64,000 nt of DNA from Balaenoptera acutorostrata. Its lineage: Eukaryota; Chordata; Mammalia; Artiodactyla; Balaenopteridae. The stretch lies in contig NC_080079.1 of NCBI RefSeq assembly GCF_949987535.1, positions 3,871,001 to 3,935,000 on the forward strand, written 5' to 3'. The position numbers were made by a program, and so were the translations under genes. The notes beneath the pieces were generated by a model that was given only the letters and a program-made list of their open reading frames with translations, searched no databases and was not told the DNA's origin. This document shows positions 24,285-34,365 of this stretch, piece after piece (position 1 is the first letter of the stretch; every line of letters starts with the position of its first letter).

Positions 24285-24487
24285 ACAAGGAGTGGGTGAT
24301 TGGTGTCAGAAGACCTTAATGTAAATCCCAACTCTGCTACCAGCTGAGCCTCAATTTCTTTATCAGTAAAATGGGCACAGTAGTGTTTGTCTGGTGAGCA
24401 TATGGGGCTTATTAAATGATATTCCACTTGAAAGTGATTAGCAAAGAACCAGACATATTGTAGGCTCTCAATAGAAGCTTTTCTCAA
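24285..24487 (+). repeat. MIR SINE
   Basis: The MIR order is seen in sense: 'tcagaagaccttaatgtaaa', 'tcccaactctgctacc', 'cctcaatttctttatcagta' plus 'aaatgggcac', and near the end 'ccagacatattgtaggctct' and 'caatagaagc'. It is diverged but collinear, and spans most of the element. Confidence 0.75.
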
Positions 24488-25305
24488 TTAATTTGTAAGT
24501 AGCAGCAAGATGGATACCATTGTTTGGTTTTGAACATGCATGGCCATAGAAAAGATTAATACACTCAGTATCACCTTGACCAGATTAGCACTGTCATCTA
24601 ATCACTTGAATCAAGGTATTACAGTTAAGAAAACACTGATGATGTAAGTTAAAGAATCCATATACGTAGATTGAAAGAGACCCTTACAATGTGATATTAT
24701 TTACATTTTCTGAATGCATACATACAAATGTAAACTGAATAACCCAATTTACATCTTATCTTTAGAAAACATACAGCAAAATGCATTGACTGAGTGATTT
24801 AATTCCAATCTTGCTTCCTTGAAATAGTCTCTGTTCAGTTATCTTATGCTTGGTTTTAATGGATGTTGGGAAATATAAGCTACTTCCAAATCCTTTGGAA
24901 GAAGGTCAGCTCTGAACTTACCAATCAATAAATTTGCAATATATGAAGATAATGTTTTACATAAAGTATAAGATTTTTAAAAAGATCAAAGAAAGAGGAG
25001 CTCTTCCAGCCCATTCTGCTATTCCGAATATATCTCCACCCCCCTCCTATCTCACTTTCAATGCACTAATGTAAGAAACATAAAAGTAAGGCTAAATTTA
25101 AAGCAATGTTGGGATGTGATGAAGAGTGTCATCAGCAGGCAAAGGTACTGAAAAAATTCTGGACAATATAAAGTAGAAGACAGAAAGATGTCAAAGAATA
25201 ACAGAGAAAAGGAAACAGCAACCTCTGAGAAGTAAACGTAGGATCCTTTAAAAAGTGATTTTTTTCCCTGGAGAAACCAAGAATCACGCAACTGGTCAGA
25301 GACAG
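24488..25305. other. Unique AT-rich sequence
   Basis: No gene or dispersed repeat was recognised. Confidence 0.45.
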
Positions 25306-25411
25306 CAGGGGCAGGGAGGAGGATGGGGCCTTGGCTTTTTGCTTAGTAATTAAATTCAGGGGCAGGGAGGAGGATGGGGCCTTGACTTTTTGCTAAATAA
25401 TTAAATTCAGG
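25306..25411. repeat. 51-bp tandem duplication, 2.1 copies
   Basis: Unit 1 (25306-25356) and unit 2 (25357-25407) begin caggggcagggaggagg and end taattaaatt. They differ at three positions. A partial third unit (cagg) follows. Both units join a G-rich half to an AT-rich half. Confidence 0.95.
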
Positions 25412-25750
25412 AGTGTGGCACTGCTGCAATAATTTCCCGGTCCCACAGCTGTCTTCTCTCGCAAGAGGAGAGCCACGGAAGCAGAACTTCATACCAATTC
25501 ACTCTTGGACACCTCCAGAGTGGAGGAGATTTGGGGGCTGAAGAATGGTGAGGTTGCTTTAGGTGACTGATACCAGTCCACAAAGATAGAAAGCTCCCAA
25601 GCCAAGAACGCCAGCTACCTGCACATCCTAAACAAAGGCATACTTTCCTTGCATAAACACAGGAATGAGGGCTGCTGTAATCAAAAGCTGCACCAACCAC
25701 ATGCAGAATGGGGATTTTCATGTGGACTGAGGCATAGTATGCTAACCTCC
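25412..25750. other. Unique sequence
   Basis: No repeat or gene was recognised between the tandem duplication and the LINE block that follows. Confidence 0.4.
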
Positions 25751-26344
25751 AATACCAATCAATTTAGACTTCTATCTATAGAAATAAACACAATTTCAAA
25801 CACAGAATACACAGAATTCCACATATTAAATAGAGGCACTAAACGAACACTCCAGAAAAGTTCAAAGAAGACTAAGTTAACATAAAAAACAGAAATTTGA
25901 ATATCGTCTTCTGAGGGTTCTCACTATTCTTATTTTAGGTGACATATACCCACAAAAATTAAAAACATTATAATTCAAAAGAAAAATTAGAATTTTAGAA
26001 ATAAAAAATGGTATTATCAGTGTAAACCAACAAGGGAAACAAAAAGAAAACCTCAACAGTCTGGCTAAATAACAGAGTAGACATGGCTGGAGATAAAATT
26101 AGTGAGATGGAAGATCCAGTCAAAGGATTTTCTTATGCCACACTGCAACAGGTTAAAGAGTTAGAGGATACAAGGGAAAAGTTAAATGCTACAAAATAGG
26201 TACCCATATCCAGAAGTCCAGCATCTGTCTAACAAGAGTTCTAGCAGGAAAAAAGAATGGAGAGAAAATGAGCAAACATTAAAAGAAAATTTCTGGAAGT
26301 GGGGAATTTCTTAGATCCTGTTATATACTAAGCAGAAATAATAA
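25751..26344 (+). mobile_element. Old LINE fragment, HAL1/L1 ORF1-like, sense
   Basis: A-rich sequence with a layout reminiscent of HAL1 or L1 ORF1 coding strand: 'cctcaacagtctggctaaat', 'aaattagtgagatggaagat', 'gttaaagagttagaggatac' and 'aatttctggaagtgggg'. Frames are broken. It continues beyond the LTR-like insertion at 26345-26829. This assignment relies on weak similarity. Confidence 0.45.
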
Positions 26345-26829
26345 AATACAACTCACCTAGATGCCTTGGTGTACTTTTTGAATTGCAGAGTGTGCCAGAT
26401 ATTCTTCCTTGACTCTTAGTATCACTCTGGTTCTTTTCAGCTCTCTCCTGCACTGAGGGAGCTAGAATTCTTGGATCTAGGTTTAGGAGACTCCCTTGTC
26501 AGCAGATTTCAGTTTGATGCCAGAGTGTAGTTCGAGGTTGCTGATGAGAAGCAAAACTTGTCTCCAGCAGCAGCTATGGGCTGGAGTGCGGGTTCTGGCA
26601 GACAGAGCATGGGGGCTTCTGGAAGCACACACATCAATGTTATGGGGAGTCATGGTCATGAGGCAGCATTTCTGCAATTGCTGTCCTACCTGAATGCCCA
26701 AAGCCTTGGCAGTCCTGCTCATCCTGTCTCTCTCAGTGGGTTAGAGCCTTCAATCTTCTGCATTAAATCCCTTCACACTTGAAATACTTAGAAAATAACC
26801 TGGTTTCCTGACAGAACCCTAACTGATAT
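26345..26829 (+). mobile_element. Putative old LTR nested in LINE sequence
   Basis: A block of different composition breaks the A-rich LINE. It includes 'tcagtttgatgccagagtgt', 'tgtctccagcagcagctatg', 'tgtctctctcagtgggttag', then 'attaaatcccttcacacttg' as a possible polyadenylation region, and ends 'cagaaccctaactgatatgc'. The end motif and layout fit an old solo LTR. The family is not assigned. Confidence 0.5.
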
Positions 26830-27879
26830 GCAAGGAAAATGAGAAAATACTAAAAACTGACAGAGAAAGAGAAAATAGACAAAAAGTTATCAACCAAAGA
26901 AATAAGACTGGTATTAGAATTCTAGCTTGCAACATGGGATACAAAAAAAAAAAAAATAGTGGAACAGTGTCTTCAAAAGGACATTTTGAACCAAGAATTC
27001 TCTTTCTATCTAAATTATTATTCAAACTAAAACCAAAGCCAAAATAAATGCATTTTTACTCTTGTAAGCATTCAAAACATTTACTACTCTCTCTTAAGGA
27101 TTCTCAAGGATGCACTCCAACAAAATAAAAACATGAATTTGATAAATACAAATATATGAGATAAAAGAAGCAGTAATGAGCAAAAGTACTATAAAGCATT
27201 TTATAACTTATTTTACTATATTTTTGGTAATGTGATTGAAAAATTTTCAAGCAATTATTAATAATGAATGACTCAGAAAGTAGAATGAGGATAATTCTGA
27301 AAAAATATAGGTACTTTCATTTAAACTTAAGATATAGGGAGAAAGATAAGTTGCCTTATTTGGGGAAAGAGATAAATTATAGTTAAGAATTGTCAGCATT
27401 AATATAAAAACATATTTAAGTGTAATATTAGAAGAATAGATATAATATATATAAATTCCAAAGCATTAGCTCAAATAAGTAGGAAAAAAGAAAACTTAAT
27501 TCATCTAGCTAAAGCATGGAAGACAAGAAACAGTCAGGAAACCAAATATATCAATTAACACAATACATGAGCATGCATTGATTTTGCACATTAAAGGACA
27601 AAGAGCAGATTGGAAAAAAAGAAAAAAAAATTGTGATATGCTATATACAGGAAAGACACACAGAGTAACATGACCTTGAAAAATTAAAAGATTAAAAGGT
27701 AAAAAAAAGCTAAAACAAAGGGATAGGTTGTAATAAATTTGACAAAAGGTAGTAAAAGAAAAAGAGAAAAAAGATGAAAAGAAAAGAAAAAAAGAAAGGA
27801 AAAGAAAGCAGGAATATTTCCAAGTGGGAGACCAATATAAATATGCATAAACATGTGAGCCTATTCTTAGTTCAATAAT
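26830..27879 (+). mobile_element. Old LINE fragment (HAL1/L1-like), sense, continuation
   Basis: A-rich LINE-like sequence continues after the LTR: 'attagaattctagcttgcaa', 'gattctcaaggatgcactcc', 'gatatgctatatacaggaaa'. A purine-rich low-complexity stretch of AAAAG/GAAAA type lies at about 27747-27812. The 180-codon minus-strand frame here is its antisense shadow. Confidence 0.45.
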
Positions 27880-28215
27880 AGAGCATATTACAGAGTAGAT
27901 TAGTGATTGCCAGGGGATGGGGGATGGGGGAAATTGGGAGATAATGGTCAAAGAATACAAACATTCAGCTAGAAGATGAATAAGCTCTGGGGATCTAATG
28001 TACAGCATGGTGAATATAGTTAGCAATACGGCATTGTATACTTGCAATTTGCTAAGAGAGTAGATCTTAGGTGTTCTTAGCCCCCATCACCCCCAAGCAA
28101 GTAACTATGTGAACTGATGGATGTGTTAGTTAACTTGATTGTGGTAATCATTTCATAGTGTATACATATATTGACTCATCACATTGTACACCTTAAAAAA
28201 TGTGAGCAACTTACA
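27880..28215 (+). mobile_element. L1MA-type 3' UTR, sense
   Basis: The order is typical of an L1MA/L1MB 3' end: 'agattagtgattgccagggg', a G-rich run, 'ctctggggatctaatgtaca', 'gcatggtgaatatagttagc', 'gagagtagatcttaggtgtt', 'cttgattgtggtaatcattt' and 'catcacattgtacacctta'. The G-run tract at 27913-27938 can form a G-quadruplex. Confidence 0.78.
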
Positions 28216-28945
28216 GAAAAAAGTAGTAGGGAGTATATTGCAAATTATAACAGAAAAGAGTTTCTATATTTTGCTAATTCATATTAATGTAACATGGAGT
28301 GAGATCAATGGTAGGGAGAGTAGGCGCACTCATCCACATTCACTGTGGTTTAGTGAGTAGATGTTGCTAGAGCATTTTTGGAGGGCAATATAGCAGCAGT
28401 TATCACAGTTTACAGTGTGCATATCCTTGAGAACAAGTCCCTTGTAGAGACATCCTGTAGAAATATTAGGACAATTACATAAAGCTAAAAGCACATGGGT
28501 ACTCACTGCAGCCTTATCTGTATAGCCAAGAACTGGAGCCAGTTTAAGTGCTGATGAGTTGGATAATGGTGAAATGACTTATGGTACATCCATTCTATGG
28601 AATACTATGCAGGCATCAAAAATCATCACATAAAAAAATAACACTGTAAAAGGTGAAAGATACATTGACAGAGGGGGAAACAGATGCTGCAGAACAATAT
28701 GAGGAATATTTAATAACAGCAAACTTGCATGTGCAAAATATTCACTTATGAATTTTGACATAAAGATATAAATCATACATACCAAGTGTTTTCAGTGGTT
28801 ATTTTTGAAAAGGCAGGTTGGTTTGGGAGGGGCTGTGAAAGGAATCCATCGTTTAACTCAGTATGATTCTGCATAACTTGACTTTTTTTTTACAAGCATG
28901 ACTCCATTAAAATTTTTGCTAATTAAAAAATAAGAAAATTATCTG
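28216..28945 (+). mobile_element. Old L1 (L1ME/HAL1-like) 3' part, sense
   Basis: The stretch 'gagttggataatggtgaaat', 'atggtacatccattctatgg', 'aatactatgcaggcatcaaa' is the ORF2 C-terminal/3' module of old L1 elements. It trails into 'atttttgaaaaggcaggttg' and ends with an A/T-rich tail near 28920-28935. No open frame remains. Confidence 0.6.
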
Positions 28946-29555
28946 AAGAAGTAGGGGGCAGCCTCAGAATCTTTGTTAAAGGAGCTCTGGTGAAGACCAG
29001 GGGAAATATTGTTTAATGTGTGGGGCACAAGGGGTTTGTCTGTGAGCTACTTAGGTTGATGGGTTGAGGTCAAGTGGAAAGGAATGTTCATATCCCATAA
29101 GAGAAACATTCTAAGAGCAGCTAGTATAAATTTTAATGATTGTTTTAATAAAAAATAATTCTTTATGAGACTGATGTTTTCAAACAAAACCGAACCTGAT
29201 TAGCTTGGTTGGATGCAGATATAACTTACCACTTAAAAGATACTTATTTACTGTTTCCTGACTTCTTTTGTGTTATTTCTCATTATTTACCAAGGTAACT
29301 TGTTGTGTTCTATTCACTCTGTAGACACCTAATAATTACATATTTACCCACATATATCCCAAAAGAAGCATCACGGCGTCCAGTTCTCTTAGACCTGAGG
29401 CAACTAAATGTTGTCAACATTACAGATACTAGGAATCATCTTTCACTTTAGCAGCAGATAGGTTTGAGACAAATCCCCCAGGATGGAGTAAAAATCCTAA
29501 TTCCCTATGGGCTTGCCTGAAACGCCAAGCAGAAAATTAAGCATATTTGCCTATC
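28946..29555. other. Unique non-coding sequence
   Basis: No gene or repeat was recognised. Confidence 0.45.
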
Positions 29556-29900
29556 AGGATAGGCTAAGTGGCACAAAGGAAAAAGTTAAAAAATAAAAAT
29601 CTCCAAATATCAGTGGTTTACAACAAACATCATGGGTCTAGTGTGGTTTTCTCCAGATTGTCTTCACTACGGGACCCAGCCTGAGAGAGCAGCCCATGTC
29701 TGGGAGGCCGCTGGTCTCCTGGCAGAAGTAAAAAAGGAAATCACTGCCAAGCAGCCCTGGTTCTAACAGCATCTGCCTAGGAGTGGCTTGTGCTCACACG
29801 TCATTGGCCAAAAGAGGTCATGTGACCAAGCCTGCTGTGACCCGGTAGCCATGACAGGGAGTGACACCCTGAATTCAACAGTTTTTAACAATACTGAAGG
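29556..29900 (-). repeat. Probable ancient LTR-like repeat (antisense)
   Basis: The sequence reads 'caggataggctaagtggcac', 'caaatatcagtggtttacaa', 'gggacccagcctgagagagc', 'agcccatgtctgggaggcc', then 'cattggccaaaagaggtcat' and 'gtgaccaagcctgc'. This order recurs in an old mammalian LTR-like repeat in reverse. I cannot name the subfamily. Confidence 0.5.
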
Positions 29901-32900
29901 CTAGTTCCTGTCACCTGGACTGTTATTCACACGCCCGTGCACACACACACACACCCAGACTGACAGAACTCACTAGTCTATGGAAAAGCAGTAAGAAGAA
30001 AAGTGTGTTAAGAGTATTGTTTGGGTCCACTCAGAACTAAATATTTAGTTCAGAAAATTTTAGAGAGCTCTTTGAGTTAAATGAAAGACAGAACTGAAGA
30101 GACAGTGGAAGGGTGACTTAACACCAGCATTTTCCCAGCAAGGGCACAAACTAGAGTGCCATCCTGTGACAGCAGAGAAAGATGCACTGAGCTTTGATTT
30201 CTCCTGATCTTAAATATGTGTGCATGTATACATGCATAGACATATATTGAGTTAAGATCAGTTAGAAGCTCTCCTTTCCTAAAGAAAAATTCCGACATTA
30301 GCAAGATTCCCTGATAACCTGTCCACCTCCTTCATCCTTATCTCAGCCATCCTTATCTTATCTATCCTTATTTATCCTGATTTGGGAAATGGCATCATTT
30401 TCCCAAAGGACCTCCTTCACTACTGTCAGATTTCATAGAGTTCCCCAAAAGTGTCTTCCTGCATGCTATTCCTTCTTCCTGGCATCTAATAAATCCTCAA
30501 TAAATATTCATTTAAAAGTAATAAATGAAGAAAAACTGAGATGAGGAGATAAAGTTACAGGAAACCAGGGAATGTTGACAGGGAGCAGAGGGGTCTTTAA
30601 TCAGATCAGGCTGGAAATCTTGGCGGAAGGATCCGTTCTGTTCACTCCTCCCCCAGGGGTAAGAAAACAGGCATGATGTGACTTTTTTTTTTTTTTTTTT
30701 TCAGCCCTAAAGTGTCAGGAAGAAGACATGGAGAAGTGAGTTGTGATCCACCCGAGGAAGGAGGGGTTGGGAGGGAGGTGGGAGCAGAGTCATTGCCGAG
30801 GGTGGGATGGGGCGACCGAGGAATGACGGCAAATTTGCCTAAAACCGGAGCAGGGACTGTGGTCCATGTCATGCAAAGTCTCTGAATGAGGGGATTACAC
30901 ATATTCTCAGGTCACCTTGCTTCGCTTCTTTTCTTTTCTTTTTTTGAAACTTGAAGGAAATATTAATAATTTGAGAGAATTCACAAAAGATTTACAAACT
31001 AATAAAAGTTAGAATTGATGGCTTATCTAATTGTACTTTTATTATAAAATGTCAATTATGTATGCTAATGTTCACGCGGTTTTGCTAGTCACTATACATA
31101 TTCAAAACAAACTCCCAAATCCTTGTCATCTATGTACTCTAAAGTCAAGCTTTCATGTATTTTTTTTAAAATGCTATGCTGGTGTTTATTAGACTTGTCT
31201 TAAGTTCTCTAACCCTTCTATGAAATAAAGCCTATACCCCTGTATCAGCAAGTAGTGGGTATGCTACTTGGCGGACACACAATGATTATGTACATTTTAA
31301 AAAATTTTATAATTTTTCTTTTTTTTACAATCTGAGAAACTGGAGAGCTTTACTGCAAAGACAGCCAATGTGCCTCCACCCCCCGCAGGACGTGTGAGCC
31401 CAGGTTCACCGGCCCAACACAAGGACCGCAAGCTCCCCTTCTAACAAGTGAATAAAGTACCCTCATCATTGGCCGTAAAAGGGTGTATAGCGCAGACTGG
31501 CTGGTCCACCAGGCTTCCAGGGAGGACCCTCTCTGGCACGGTGGGTACATTTTGTCCCTGGGCTGATTTCCGCTGTCTGCAAAGTTTGCAAACGTGTCCA
31601 GGTTATTTCTGTCATGTCTCTACAACCGGCCTTCAATTTTTAAAAGAGCCCTTGTTTAAATCCAACTCAGTTCCTACACTGGCCAAATTGAAAACATCAG
31701 TCCACCCTTCAGAGCAAACCTACTTTATCATGATTTATACATGGGAACATGAGCCCTGCCAAGAAACACACAACCTCTGCCCAATGCTAATAACTGCAGT
31801 ATGGAGACAAGGTCCATTACATGGGATAATTCTGTACAGGGTTGAATCTTTTTAAAGAAAAAAAAAAAAAGATGAGACTCTCACTTCCCATGAATAGGAG
31901 TGAACGAATGTTAGCAGATAAATGTGGATGGGCAACAGATTTGATGAGTAGTACCAGTGAAGAAGCAGGGTTTCTGAGTCCTTCCCAAAGATTAACTGAA
32001 CATGAAATATTGTAGAGCCACGGGTGTAGGCAGTGCTGTGCTGTTAATTACTTAACAACCAGTTCTCCAAAGGGGAAAAGCCCTGATCTAGAGTGTTTGC
32101 CAATTTCTGTGGTGTAAATACTGCCACCATGTAGCAAATCAACGTGTAGTATTTTCACCGTACGGATAAAATTGGCATAAATAACCTCAAGCGCGTAGAC
32201 AGTAAGAAAATCTACTAGAGCAATTAGAAAGTGAATTATTCTGGGAAACTGTTACCTTTTTCAAAGTATGATTTATATAAGTTTATAGATCTTAATATAT
32301 AATAACAGCTCTGTTTAACAGCCAGCGTGCAAAATTCCTGAAAATTTAACAACAGACTCTGGAGAGTCTGTCCAAGCCAGCCCGGGCACACCACTGTGTC
32401 GTTGGGGCAGGTGATGTATGCAACTGTGGGCGTTTTTAAGAAAAAAAATCTCACTGACAGAAGAGTGACTCAGAGTGCCACATGATACATTTTAATTGAT
32501 TGTACCTTTTCCTAGGGTCTGGTTGCAGATTGGCCTGTGCTCAAGTTGGCAGTCTTGTAGACGCAGCTGTGCTTTCAAGCACGAGCCAGCAGGCTGGGGC
32601 CTGCGGTCCTGGACCTGAGTCCCGAGAGCCTTCAAAATCTCTTGTGTGTGTTTCTGAAAGTAACTGTCTCAAGCACATTTTTTTTTCAGTATCTAAATCC
32701 TTTAAGTTGTTCTTGCTTTGGGTGAGATGGAGTGATCAGTGTTATATTTCCTTATATCATCTCTAGGACAGAAATCAGAGACGGTAAGAGACTTGGGCTG
32801 TTTTTGAAGGCGGTGTCAATACACAAGCACCTGTGGAGTCAGTGGTGCTGGATGAGGAACAGAGGAACCAGGGACTGAGAAGCATCAACAGTCAGGGCAA

Positions 32901-33769
32901 CACGGAGGGGAAACAGTCGGGGCAACACGGAGGGGAAAGGCTGTTGGGAAGGTGACGGGGATTTCCAGAGCATCTGGGAACTGGCGGGAATGGGTGGGGA
33001 AGGCCAGCTGCTATGGGCTCTGCATTCTGTCTCATCCCCGCTCCCTCAAATCTAGATAAGATGGGGCGGCAGCTGCCAGGACTTCACTTGAGAAAGGGCA
33101 CCAATGTCTGCTCCGAGGTTTCTCCTGGGCTGGAGAGTATTCATCACAGAGGAAGGGGGCAGAGGTCTGTCTGGCGATACAAGATACCTACAGGCTAGAA
33201 GCCTAGATCCCCCTCAAATTTAAGGGTCCCAAATCCACTTTCACGATAGGAAGGGGGGGTCAGCGAAAATTCTCCAACTCGGGTAGCGTTACCAAAGGTG
33301 TCGCAGCTGTAAGGGTGGTCGGGACACAGGCCAGCCCTGGGCTCAGGGCTGGGCTGGTGTTCAGAGCCTACAGGGTAGGGGAGCAGGTCCACACAGACCC
33401 GGCCTCCTGACTGAGTCATGGATCTTGGCCTGGACCTGCTGGAAGAGAGAAGGTGAAGACGAAACCATCTTACTGAGGGTTTTAAGGAATTTGAGTCAAA
33501 AACTCACTCCTGCCTGATTGGCGAATCCTGAGTGAGTACACGTTGGAAGCATCATTCAGTGACAGGTGTTCCCAAAATAGAGCAGCAGTTTTCTCCAACA
33601 CCTGGACCCACCTAAGGCTCATTCACATCACCGATGCTGCACTAGTCAGACATCTGATGGGAATTCAAGGGAGCTTGGGGCTTCTGGGTCATGTGGGAAT
33701 CTCAGCCAAGGGGAAAGGGTGTCCTAATTTGCAAGCTCTTCAAAAGGTCAAAAGTTCATACATATTTTA
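29901..33769. other. Mostly unique non-coding sequence
   Basis: No gene was recognised. Contents I can name are a short (CA)n run at 29939-29955, a CCTTATC-rich run at 30335-30380, a T run at 30683-30701, an A run at about 31858-31871 and a 25-bp tandem duplication at 32889-32938. The part 31310-31870 holds a 135-codon plus-strand frame ending in that A run. It lacks a recognisable protein, and its 'agtgaataaagtaccctcat' could belong to an unassigned LTR. Confidence 0.4.
32889..32938. repeat. 25-bp tandem duplication, 2 copies
   Basis: Two adjacent copies of a 25-bp unit beginning cagtcagggcaacacgg and ending aggggaaa (32889-32913 and 32914-32938) differ at one base. Confidence 0.95.
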
Positions 33770-34365
33770 TGATTTTTTTGTTCTAGTTCTGTGGAAAATG
33801 TCATTGGTAATTTGATAGGGATTGCATTGAGTGTGTAGATTGCTTTGGGTAGTATAGTCATTTTCACAGTATTGATTCTTCCAGTCCAAGAACATGGTAT
33901 GTCTCTCTGTTTGTATCATCTTTGATTTCTTTCAACAGTGTCTTATAGTTTTCTGAGTACAGATCTTTTACCTCCTTAGGTAGGTTAATTCTTGTTGCAA
34001 TGGTGAATGGGAGTGTTTCCTTAATTTCTCTTTCTGATCTTTCGTTGTTAGCATATAGGAATGCAAGGGATTTCTGTGCATTAATTTTGTATCCTACAAC
34101 TTTACCAAATTCATTGATTAGCTCTAGTAGTTTTCTGGTGGCATCTTTAGGATGTTCTATGTATAGTATCGTGTCATCTGCAAACAGTGACAGTTTTACT
34201 TCTTCTTTTCCAATTTGTATTCCTTTTATTTCTTTTTCTTCTCTGATTGCCATGGCAACATAGATTTTATTCCAAAACTATGTTGAGTAATAGTGGTGAG
34301 AGTGAACATCCTTGTCTTATTCCAAAGGAGCATATTTCTTGACCTTAGGCGATGTGCTTAGAAGA
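33770..34365 (-). mobile_element. 5'- and 3'-truncated L1, ORF2 segment, antisense
   Basis: An antisense segment of L1 ORF2. Plus-strand landmarks are 'ttgttctagttctgtggaaa', 'ggtaatttgatagggattgc', 'gtcatctgcaaac' and 'aatagtggtgagagtgaaca'. It has neither the 5' nor the 3' end of an L1, so it is a fragment. Its reverse-transcriptase frame is relatively intact (see 33864-34253). The outer edges are approximate. Confidence 0.85.
33864..34253 (-). pseudogene. L1 ORF2 reverse-transcriptase fragment with FADD motif
   Basis: A 129-codon uninterrupted piece of L1 ORF2, the LINE protein that nicks target DNA and reverse-transcribes L1 RNA. Residues 24-27 are FADD (34173-34184), the catalytic aspartate pair of LINE reverse transcriptases. 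Downstream residues ([14 protein letters not shown]) match the thumb-side part of the domain. The endonuclease, the first half of the RT and the C-terminal region are missing, so no function is possible. The initial Met is simply the first in an open stretch, not a real start. The open frame suggests an age moderate for this window. Confidence 0.8.

Noticed and set aside
27505..28047. 180-codon minus-strand frame rich in Phe, Ser and Leu
   Set aside because: It is the antisense reading of A-rich LINE sequence. The composition follows from the poly-purine plus strand.
31310..31871. Possible processed pseudogene ending in an A run
   Set aside because: The 135-codon frame resembles no protein I know. 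There is no AATAAA near the A run and no target duplication was found.
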